Positions 1-10,400 of a DNA stretch of 64,000 bases are shown here, in pieces. The stretch covers positions 17,329,401 to 17,393,400 of the forward strand of contig NC_087082.1 of the NCBI RefSeq assembly GCF_026151205.1. The letters run 5' to 3'. Below the pieces are notes generated by a model that worked only from the letters and a program-made list of their open reading frames with translations, did not search any database and was not told where the DNA came from. Positions within the stretch are counted from its first letter, which is position 1, and the number at the start of each line of letters is the position of its first letter. Both the position numbers and the translations under genes were made by a program. The stretch comes from Bolinopsis microptera. Lineage: Eukaryota; Ctenophora; Tentaculata; Lobata; Bolinopsidae.

Positions 1-160
1 CATAAAGTTTGCACGTGCGAAACGTTATAAGAAATTGTCTCATTCATGATTTCGATTACTTTTTGCTTTCCGACGAAAATTGTCTGATATCGTCCAGAAT
101 CTTATTTGCCACAGTGTAAAATTAAAATTTAAGTATAATTATCGTATTTAAATAACTCAC

Positions 161-3100
161 TATATTAATGGTGGGCTTCATGAAGACATTTAGCTTGAAG
201 TCATCAGGTACTGCGTTTTGAACTTTGACCTCAGTGATGAAAGAGTTAACAAAGCTCTTTTTGGTGTCCTCGCCATCTTTCTTGGTTGCGTCCTCCAAAT
301 CATTCTTCAGGTCATCAATGATTTTAGTGACGGCTTCCTTGTCGTCTTCGTCTTCCTCTTTTGTCACGATTGAATTCGTCCTGTCGGGCATAAGTGTCGA
401 GTCTGTGATGAGGACCACGGCCATGTCCACATCTACATTCTTTTCTCCCACCTTTGTCTCAATCTGAATAAATTTCATAGTAACATATTTTAATGATATT
501 AATACGATGTTAAATTCATAACATTTACGCATTGCAATACTAATAACTACTGTATGAATTCTATAGGTACTGTTAAGCGAGTACTAATAGAATAAATTCT
601 GACCAATAGAATCGTGTTTTCCTCTTCGTCATCGCCGGATCCAGAGTCTACTTCGCAACCTTGAAGGTCCTTGCCACCTCGACTTGCCTTAGAAAGGGTG
701 AGGGCGACAACTCCATTACTGCTGGGTTCACCAGCATCTGCATCTTTCTTAACATCGATCACGGCTATGCGAGGAGACTTGATAATCTTGTTCTTGACAA
801 CAGTTTGCTTAACAACGTTAACAGTCTGAGTCACCAAACTGATCGGTTAGATCTATTTATAGGTTATGATTTGTGAGGTGGCTTGTGTCTTTTAATGTAC
901 AAATGATGAAATAAATTCCAGAAATGATTTAAGTAATGTATGAATGTCGAAAAATTTTGAAGTATGGTACAATTCTCACAAAAACAAATCAAAACAATGT
1001 ACCCGTCACAGATCTTGCTGACGAACTGGGTTTCAGTGTCGTTATCAGCTGTTTTAAAGTCGGACTTCACAAGGTTAGACACGGTGTTTAGGACGCTCTG
1101 GGCCACTGCCTCGGAGATTTCCCCGCTTTTGACGATGGATTTTAGAACATTAGACACCGCCTCTACGTCACCGATACCGTTCATACCCTCATTATTTGTC
1201 ATCTTCTCCATCTGTGCCGTCTTATCTTCATTCGAGGCAGTCTGAGGAGAATGTAGTTATATGACCGGCCATCAACATAAACAATTGGAAAATTAACTAT
1301 GGTTTAAGCTAGTTGTATAAGATACCATATTTAACTTTTTGTTTACTTTTTTAACTGATATGAGTCATACTAAACCTTATCGTTGGCTAGTTGTTCTATA
1401 GCTATCGTATTTTTAGTGTTCTTGCAATAGTAAGTCCCCTCCACATATAACTCCTTGTTCCTCTTCATCTTGCAAGTGAAAACCGCCGTGAAGTCATCAA
1501 ACTGACATTTCTTGTACTGTGAGCTTTTACCGAGCCCCAGCCAGCCGTGGCTGAATGTTCCGTACTGCGTTCGATAGGTTTCAGAAACACAGCCTTGTCC
1601 CAGACCACCTGAAACTTAGATCATTTTTATTTTTAAAATAAAAAATATTCATATTTGCACTCTAAAAGTAGAAGTAAAAAAAGGGGGCATTTGCGATGGT
1701 CCCGGGTCCACTCTTGACTCTACCCAATTTTTGGTTTGCTTCAAAATTCAAAATGTAAAATACGAGTTTAAGTTCTTGCATCGTATTAACCTCAAGCATA
1801 GGTATCATACTAAAACTTGTAACCTGGTTTTGGACAACTAACCTGGTTTTGGACAACTAACCTGGTTTTGGACAACTAACCTGGTTTTGGACAACTAACC
1901 TGGTTTTGGACAACTAGGCTCCGCTAGATAAGTAAAAGCGTCTCCAGACGTGCATGTTACTTCACTGCTCCCTTTGTTGAGAGCTCCAGAGTACGAGCAT
2001 GTTACTTCACTGCTCCCTTTGTTGAGAGCTCCAGAGTACGAGCATGTAACTTCACTGCTCCCTTTGTTGAGAGCTCCAGAGTACGAGCATGTTACTTCAC
2101 TGCTCCCTTTGTTGAGAGCTCCAGAGTACGAGCATGTAACTTCACTGCTCCCTTTGTTGAGAGCTCCAGAGTACGAGCATGTAACTTCACTGCTCCCTTT
2201 GTTGAGAGCTCCAGAGTACGAGCATGTTACTTCACTGCTCCCTTTGTTGAGAGCTCCAGAGTACGAGCATGTTACTTCACTGCTCCCTTTGTTGAGAGCT
2301 CCAGAGTACGAGCATGTCACTTCACTGCTCCCTTTGTTGAGAGCTCCAGAGTACGAGCATGTAACTTCACTGCTCCCTTTGTTGAGAGCTCCAGAGTACG
2401 AGCATGTAACTTCACTGCTCCCTTTGTTGAGAGCTCCAGAGTACGAGCATGTCACTTCACTGCTCCCTTTGTTGAGAGCTCCAGAGTACGAGCATGTAAC
2501 TTCACTGCTCCCTTTGTTGAGAGCTCCAGAGTACGAGCATGTAACTTCACTGCTCCCTTTGTTGAGAGCTCCAGAGTACGAGCATGTAACTTCACTGCTC
2601 CCTTTGTTGAGAGCTCCAGAGTACGAGCATGTTACTTCACTGCTCCCTTTGTTGAGAGCTCCAGAGTACGAGCATGTAACTTCACTGCTCCCTTTGTTGA
2701 GAGCTCCAGAGTACGAGCATGTAACTTCACTGCTCCCTTTGTTGAGAGCTCCAGAGTACGAGCATGTAACTTCACTGCTCCCTTTGTTGAGAGCTCCAGA
2801 GTACGAGCATGTAACTTCACTGCTCCCTTTGTTGAGAGCTCCAGAGTACGAGCATGTTACTTCACTGCTCCCTTTGTTGAGAGCTCCAGAGTACGAGCAT
2901 GTAACTTCACTGCTCCCTTTGTTGAGAGCTCCAGAGTACGAGCATGTTACTTCACTGCTCCCTTTGTTGAGAGCTCCAGAGTACGAGCATGTCACTTCAC
3001 TGCTCCCTTTGTTGAGAGCTCCAGAGTACGAGCATGTTACTTCACTGCTCCCTTTGTTGAGAGCTCCAGAGTACGAGCATGTAACTTCACTGCTCCCTTT

Positions 3101-5538
3101 GTTGAGAGCTCCAGAGTACGAGCATGTTACTTCACTGCTCCCTTTGTTGAGAGCTCCAGAGTACGAGCATGTCACTTCACTGCTCCCTTTGTTGAGAGCT
3201 CCAGAGTACGAGCATGTCACTTCACTGCTCCCTTTGTTGAGAGCTCCAGAGTACGAGCATGTAACTTCACTGCTCCCTTTGTTGAGAGCTCCAGAGTACG
3301 AGCATGTAACTTCACTGCTCCCTTTGTTGAGAGCTCCAGAGTACGAGCATGTAACTTCACTGCTCCCTTTGTTGAGAGCTCCAGAGTACGAGCATGTAAC
3401 TTCACTGCTCCCTTTGTTGAGAGCTCCAGAGTACGAGCATGTAACTTCACTGCTCCCTTTGTTGAGAGCTCCAGAGTACGAGCATGTAACTTCACTGCTC
3501 CCTTTGTTGAGAGCTCCAGAGTACGAGCATGTAACTTCCACTATGGTTCCGGACAATACTGGGAACTGTCTTGTCGTTTCGATCGTACCCGTCCACTCAG
3601 CCTTTAGTCCACTGCAACTATCTGCATAGTGATGTAAGGTTAAATGATTTTTTATTCGCATTATTGATGAAACTTATGGATTTACCGTCCACCTAAAATT
3701 AGGAAATAACAAGGAAACTGCAATTATTAATGGATTGTGATCATAAACCACTTTTAATTAATTAGTAACGATACTTAAAACCAATTGTGAGCGACATTAT
3801 TATGCAGCACGATTGAAATGATCAAAAGTAGTTATTTAGACACAGTGTCAGAACTCAGAGGGGAACATACTTTGGTTCTGATTAAATATGACACCTAATC
3901 TGCCAAACTCACCAAAACGTACCAAAAAACGTACGTAATACTTGAAACCCTCGAAATCCCATTATCAGTGTTCAGTATGCTAGCAATAGTGAAAATACAT
4001 ATATATACTGATATTGGCCTGGTTAAAAATACAAGCTGTTAATTTACTTGGTCCATAGTAATCTGACGCAGTGTCGGAGGAGAAACTTATTTTTGTCACA
4101 TTTTTACCCCAGATGTTTCTCCATCTACGCCAATCACACGTTGTGTCTGAGAGCAGAGTGTTGAGCACCTCCACCTCGTTACAGTGTATCACAAGCCTGA
4201 TATCTGCACTTTTGGTGAGGGTGATACGCCATATCTTGTCTGCATCACTGGGAGGTGTTATGGAGAAGTTAGACCAGGAAGGCTTGCACCAGTCGAGTTT
4301 GTATTTTAGAGTTTCGCCGAAGTTGATCCATACTTTTCCTGCATTGTACTTCCAAGCAGAGTAGAAGGACACTGTCAGGTTATCTAGACTCTGCAACTCA
4401 CTGTTGGTTTTAACTTGTAAAGGTACTGAGGCCAGGTCCCATTCTATGTACGCATCGTCATCAGGTTGCACTGGTAACCAACCTGTGTGGTATTAATAAG
4501 TGACGTCACGTCTGGTATTAAGTGACGTCACGTCTGGTATTAAGTGACGTCACGTCTGGTATTAAGTGACGTCACGTCTGGTATTAAGTGACGTCACGTC
4601 TGGTATTAAGTGACGTCACGTCTGGTATTAAGTGACGTCACGTGAACTGAGAGAAATGAATCTCATCAGTGTGAATTTTGTGATAGCACTCCTCCGTCAA
4701 TCAATGTAATACAAGGTGGTCCTATATTTTGATTTACGGTATAAAAACACGACAGTGAAGCTGAAGACTCCCTTGACAATAATTCAATTATGCCCATTAT
4801 ATTTATACAATCAATTTGTGCTGTTAGAGTCAGTATATAAACTGAGTCTAACAGCATACAAACAGATTAATCAGCTTCAGACTTAAGATTCGTAATATAA
4901 AGATGCTAATAACTGGTTGTTACTTTCACCCAGCTCGGGTTCAGTCTAGTGCATTCTGGTGGAGTGTTATAGCTTAATTCAAACAATCTCAATCAGATAT
5001 CGTTTTATATCAAATTTAACCCAAGCACGTACCAACTCAATAACAGATCAATTTGGGAATCTTACCTTTGGTCCCAAAACATGACTTATAAGCTGTAAAC
5101 CAGCCCGACCGGGAACCAATGTCCGTGTACTTTAATCTATAACACAGCCTCCTGGTCCAATGAGCTGGGCTTATAAGTACTGCTAGACAAAGTTCCTCTT
5201 CATTACACCAACTTATACAATCGTCTTTGTTGATCAGGTTTTTCTGTCCAATTCTGTTAGAGTCTCCTAGTCCTATGTTACCGGTGTTATTATGCCAGCA
5301 ACCTGACATTACTAAGGTAAGTAACATTTTTCACAACGATAAACCCCCCTTTTGAGTCTTGGTATTTCGTTAAATTTAATAAGCGACCATCATTCATTAC
5401 GAAAAATTGAAATATGTATTCTTGATTCAAAGTCATTCAAAACTAGAAATTAGGGTTAAAAATGAAATGTAAGATCTTACTCATACTTTGTGTTGCAGAG
5501 TGCAGTAAGTACGCTATGAAAACGATAACAAGCTTCAT
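161..5538 (-). CDS. Adhesion GPCR, copy 1 (5' part; 3' exons beyond the window)
   Basis: Exons: 5487-5538 (signal peptide), 5066-5311 (PAN/apple-like), 4048-4482 (DTASD module), 1900-3621 (sushi, expanded), 1376-1608, 1003-1241, 604-838 and 161-463 (GAIN region). They match copy 2 exon for exon and in splice phase. The exon encoding the GPS and all transmembrane exons would lie left of base 1. The outstanding difference is the sushi exon: 1722 bp here against 192 bp in copy 2, a gain of 34 units of 45 bp that keeps the frame and adds 510 residues. The acceptor of the second exon could also lie 9 bp further in (exon end 5302), which keeps the frame. Confidence 0.92.
1821..1915. repeat. 19-bp minisatellite carrying a 5' splice site, 5 units
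   Basis: Five direct units. On the minus strand each reads TTGTCCAAAACCAGGTTAG and contains the donor CCAG|GTTAGT that ends the sushi exon. Copy 2 has three units (49821-49877). The coding-proximal donor (exon edge at 1900) is the one that keeps the frame. Use of a donor further into the intron would read through GGT TAG and stop. Confidence 0.95.
1956..3530. repeat. 45-bp minisatellite inside the sushi exon, 35 units
   Basis: Thirty-five head-to-tail 45-bp units, identical except mostly for one variable base (gtaac / gttac / gtcac) that is silent for Val on the minus strand. Each unit encodes EVTCSYSGALNKGSS. Copy 2 has a single unit (about 49918-49962) inside an ordinary sushi domain. Since 45 is divisible by 3 and no frame of the unit has a stop, every expansion step keeps the exon open. 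Each unit adds one cysteine. Confidence 0.98.
4501..4640. repeat. 22-bp repeat with a CRE palindrome in each unit, 7 units
   Basis: Seven perfect TGACGTCA octamers spaced exactly 22 bp apart (first at 4501, last at 4633). The last one is followed by CACGTG overlap. The array lies in the receptor intron between the PAN-like and DTASD exons, just upstream (minus strand) of the DTASD exon. TGACGTCA is the consensus cAMP-response element bound by CREB/ATF factors. Activity is not shown by the sequence. Confidence 0.95.
4738..4859. mobile_element. 122-bp segment present only in copy 1, with a terminal hairpin
   Basis: Copy 2 reads directly from gattta(c) into aaacagatt, so these 122 bases are an insertion here or a deletion there. 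Near its right end two 15-nt arms (4820-4834 and 4841-4855) pair at 14 of 15 positions. No clear target duplication is visible, so classing it as a mobile element is tentative. Confidence 0.45.
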
Positions 5539-5991
5539 GGTATAACGCTGAACATTTTTACCTGGAAATATGACAAAAACTTTTGATTGATGTTTAAAGA
5601 TCTCAGAGGACTTAGAAGACTTTGAAGACGTTCAACAGAAATTAATAAATTTTGAATCCAGAGCCCAGACACTAGAAATAGAATAACGTTTGATCATTTT
5701 TCTACAACACCTGTTGAATAAAGTTGTTACTAACCATTAACGCTGTTCAAGATTTGAGAGCGAGAAAAAGAAACTCCGCTGAATACTGCACTGATATACG
5801 ATAAAACTAAAAGGACCGATTTGATCTTTGCGTGTCATTAGCGCCCATCGCCTTGCTCGATCCTGGTAAAGCAGATCACCAATTTTGAAGCCTGTAGTCT
5901 TTTATTCAACCTGAGATGCATAGAAATATCACGGCGCCTTACGAAAATTTCATTGTTCTGAGATAACTAATGCACGATTAGGTTCGTGTGT

Positions 5992-6133
5992 GAGAGAATC
6001 AGGTCTCGTCTTCTAGTGCTGCAGATTTGAATATTTATCGAGAGAATCGGGTCACGTCTTCTAGTGCTGCAGATTTGAATATTTATCGAGAGAATCGGGT
6101 CACGTCTTCTAGTGCTGCAGATTTGAATATTTA
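5992..6133. repeat. 48-bp tandem repeat, 3 units
   Basis: Three direct units of 48 bp starting gagagaatc and ending atatttatc. The second copy of the block (52257-52350) has two. It lies about 0.5 kb upstream of the receptor start. Confidence 0.93.
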
Positions 6134-7059
6134 TTGTTACTAGAAAACCGGCCGAGAGCTTTGTAGTACACGGCATGTAATAAAGATGGCAGATCGTGAA
6201 TGGCAGCTATCTTACTTATAGGCCATTGAAATTGTATGATACCATGCTCGCAATAAACTTATAAGCATTGCCCAACATACCTAAGAATCTAAGATAAAGA
6301 GCTCTGGAGTTATTTCTTACGATGAGACGAAAAGTTTGGTTTGATTATTACTGATTAAGAAACAATGAAAACTAACTCGTTACTTTATATTTGTGTCCAA
6401 AAAAGGTTTATTGACACTCCATAAAGATATAAATAAACGGTAACAACTCATATTTATTATCTATCTGTAGAAAACAACATAAAAACCGTTCTTTACAATA
6501 ATAGACCGTGATCTAATTTAAACTACAGTTACAGCTCTATCGTAGTATTGTAAAACTTCTATTTTAATTTGGCTCTTTTGGAAAAAATTAGTTTAGTTTT
6601 ACAACTTACGAATATAATAGACTATAGAAATCTTATCGGTATCAAATAAATAATTAGACAGACTCAATTAATACATTTCCAGAATGAGGGGAAAATTGAA
6701 CCGATTTTTAGATCAATAACAACACGATTACCAATTAATTACAAAACTACAAATCTATTACATTTATCGAGTATTATCAATTATGTAATGGGATGGAAAA
6801 TTTTTAACCAGGTGTAGCTAGTCCACAGCCCTAGCTCTATAATACGAAGAAATTGTTTCAATTCTAGCTGAAAAGCTCTAATATAATAAATCACAATCTA
6901 TTATAGAAATTAGGAATTCACCGACATGACGAAGAACCAAGTCTGATGTAGCCCATATCAGATGCCACCACAGGATCGGTTACTATAGAAGACTCCAGAC
7001 AATGTCAAAGCAAATCGGTATCACGGGGTGAGGTGTTGTTTTCACTAATAACAGTTTTC

Positions 7060-7246
7060 TTTAGTAGTGGAACAGCAATACTAAGGTAATGGGACTACTG
7101 CGGTAGTCCCATTACCTTAGTATTGCTGTTCCACTACTAAAGAAATACTCCCGATAACACTCAACCTCTGCCTGATCCAGAGGATATCACCATTTTACCT
7201 TCACACAGACATCGAACGCTGTAAGAAGATGACGATCAGACCTCAT
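7060..7246. mobile_element. 187-bp insertion with a perfect 43-bp hairpin, copy 1 only
   Basis: The insertion is flanked by the 14-bp direct repeat TAATAACAGTTTTC (7046-7059 and 7247-7260), present once in copy 2. Arms 7056-7098 and 7103-7145 are perfectly complementary, with a 4-nt loop. No ORF and no poly(A) tail. The long flanking duplication fits a retrotransposition or repair-mediated event better than a typical cut-and-paste MITE. The hairpin would also form a long RNA duplex if transcribed. Confidence 0.8.
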
Positions 7247-7475
7247 TAATAACAGTTTTCACTCAGTATCATAATTTATATTTAATTTATATACTGTTCT
7301 AATGGATTTCACAACTTTTAATTCTTTAGAAGAAAATTGACATAACCGTGTATTGCGCTGGCAATACCAATTAATTACAAGAACACGTTTTTAAGATTGC
7401 ATGTAACACACTAATAAAGTTAAACCATAGAATTTTAACCATTTAATTTATCAATTAAACGACTACAAAACTGTG

Positions 7476-10400
7476 CTATCTTGTGTCCCTTCCACTATTA
7501 CTGAAAGTTTTACCACCACTAACTAAAAAAGCAGCCTCTCTCTTCAGATCAATAGCATACTGAATGTCCTGACTGATCTTGAGGCTGGTTTTCTGAGAGT
7601 TACAGTTGAGTTTAGGACAAGAGTCAGGAGCCATATTAAAAACACCTGGTGGAGGCAGAGTATCGTAGATCTGTATAGCTAGGTTATGTTCTGTAGTTCC
7701 ACCGTTATTCCGGGGAGCATACACGCACTGTCCTATCGAGTCTAACATGATCTCCTTCACAACCTTGTTTCCAGATTCTCTCTCGATAAGTCTGACTCGC
7801 TCACTGGACACCAGGATCTTGAGGCGGGTGTTCACCACACACCGGGAAATGAACTGTTCCTCACGTGACTTGCGGTTCAGTTTCCACAGAGTAGCCATGC
7901 CTTGTGCTGTGTCTATGGAGAATGTTGCCAGGATCTCTCCACTGCAACATCGAGGCAGCCGTATTCTTTTTATCTCACCTGAGAAGAAGAAGAATATCGT
8001 TATGTTTCTTCCTGTTTATTGTAATTGTAAAACAAAACGTGTTAACACCAAATTATGGTTAGACTGTTTGGTTGCTGAGTAGAAATAAACTTACCGATAC
8101 TGTGACTAGATCGAGTACTCTGCGTAATGGCCAGTGTAGTCCCTGAGGCAAAGTCGAGTAAACCAGCAGCTGGTTTAGCAACAGTTCCAATGAGACCTTT
8201 AGCTAGTCCGGTCACTGCCCCCGTCACTCCGTCTTGGTTAATCCCTGTCACTATAGAACTGGGAATGCTGGTAAGCCCTCCGATAAGTCCACTTCTTAAC
8301 CCCTGCCATCCTGCTCTCAGACTTGCACTTGAACTCTGGTATCTGTCGGGAACAAGATCTGTTATTTGGTTAATTCGGAGAAATGAGAATTTGGTTTGCT
8401 TCCACAATCGACTGCATTAATAAAATATAAATATGATACAAAAAGGGAATTGGAAAGAAAAAAAGTAGAGAAAAGAGATTGCATCAGAATAGGAAAGAGC
8501 ACACGAGAAGACAAAGAGACGCACAAAAAAACAAAAATAAGAAAACAGTCTCCTACCTGGAAGCTCTAAGTCTGTCTCTGTCAGCTCTGAAAGCATCATC
8601 TCCACTAACATACGTTAAGACAGTACTAGCAGTTGAACTGAGTTTACTGGCGGTATCTGACATGCCACCATCCAGCCCCACTGAGAGTCCACTCAGTAGA
8701 TCGTTAAACAGCCCTCCCATGTTACCTGGTGTGAAGTGAGGGTGAAAGGTTGTTAAAGTTTACGTTATCATGGTAGTAACTAGTAGAAACAATGAAATTT
8801 GAGGTAAAAGTGATGAAATCAAGTAGAAGGTAAAGTGTCAAACCTGTCATTTCTGAGTTGAGGACTATTTTGAGTTTATGTCCAACTGCGCAGTCCCTGT
8901 AGTGTCGTATGATGTTGTCCCTTATAGTACTAGTAGCTGCTATCACATTACTGGTATGGTACTTGTTCAGCTTAAAAGTAACGTCGGAGAAGTTCAGATA
9001 AGATCTCATTCCTAATCTTGTGTGGATGTCCTTGAGGTCGTCCTCTAGAACTGGAGCCACGATCAGACTGACATTAACCTGGGTCTGGTGAATTAACATA
9101 CTCTCAACTAACACGGGATTGTACTCCAACTTCCTCGTACTCAACTTGTACTCCGCTTCTGGATCGTACTTTGGGTCGTCTTTATTTACATCCCCAGCCA
9201 TCTCAAAAAACTGTATGAGTTTCAGAAGTAAGACCTCGTCGAGCTGGGAGCTGAAGTTTGCGAACAGAGCCTGGACCTCAGGGTACACGACTAACCTGCC
9301 ATCGCTCCTAACCTCCCTGATCATCCTGAAGTGTACTGTATGTTCTCCATCCCTCATTACCGGGTAGATAACAACAGGAACCAGTGCCTCCCTACACTGA
9401 TTATCAGCCTGGAATCCTAGCAGATCAAAAACAACAGTAGTCTTGTTACCCGCCAGCTCGGCGTCTAAAGACAGCCCAGTCATGCTGAGATACAATATCT
9501 CCTCAGGGAGGTGGTTGATAATAGAGAGGCCTACACCTCCCAGTAACTTTACTTGCAGCTGAAAGGGTTTGGTAACATCCTCCTTTTTAGAGGTGGAGTC
9601 CGTGTAGACAGTTTGTTCTCCTGCCACAGCGTCCAGTAGCTTGATAACCACCGTGGGACCGTCTAGAGAGGTGGTCATCAGCACGGCTCCACAACCTGGT
9701 CGGCGCTTGTGGAAGTAGATGTGAGGAGGGTTCTTGCTGACCATGTCTAGTACAGCATCAGATCCGTCATGTAGTAGACCGTTGCGAGGTGAAACAGCTA
9801 GCCCTGACAGCTTGCAGGTTAGATAGCTGTTATCCCGGAACCTCCAGCACTGTGTTTGGTGCCTGTTCTCGTCAGGAGGCTTCACGATCAGGCTGGCGTA
9901 TGTGCCAGGGTTGGGAGCTCTGCCTGGTATGTCCAGGAATAACTTGGTCTTGAAGTGCATGAGCTGACCTGACTCCTTAACCTGCCACAGCTGACTAAGT
10001 GAGTGCGGGTTGTACTGCTTAACAAGCACCTGAACCCCCTGTGGAACGTCCAGCACGAGTCTGCTGCTGGAGCTGGCTAGTTTCTCGTCCACCCTGATAG
10101 CTCTAAATCCGGAACTGGAGAGCTGGTTGAGGGGGATGTCCCTCATAGCTGGGGCACCTCCCTTCCAGGTGTCGGAGAGTGTCAGGTAAACTGCGTTCTC
10201 GTAGACTAGTGCAGAGAGGTGGGTGTAGGGGGTGGGTGTTATCATCACCTTCATAGGCTCACCTCCCGTCACCTTTAGATCTAGTTCGTGGGGTTTCAAG
10301 ACGGGCTCATCCCAGTGATAAGGGCACCAGCTACCAGGTTGTAATGTGGACATGTCTGACCGACTCTCTGATTGTCTGTACTCCACGCTTACCAGACTGT

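Larger units (their letters stand above)
5539..7475. other. Spacer between receptor and VPS13D genes
   Basis: AT-rich sequence between the start of the receptor gene and the 3' end of the VPS13D-like gene, both on the minus strand, so the receptor promoter should lie here. I see no further coding exon. It holds a 48-bp tandem repeat (5992-6133) and a hairpin insertion (7060-7246). Confidence 0.7.

Noticed and set aside
1956-3530. Regular repeat array considered as a CRISPR array
   Set aside because: Units are contiguous with no spacers, and the setting is an animal exon.
1950-3629. Long 559-aa plus-strand open frame of HVTSLLPLLRAPEYE repeats
   Set aside because: The 45-bp unit has no stop in this frame; it is the antisense shadow of the expanded sushi exon, without its own splice or start context.
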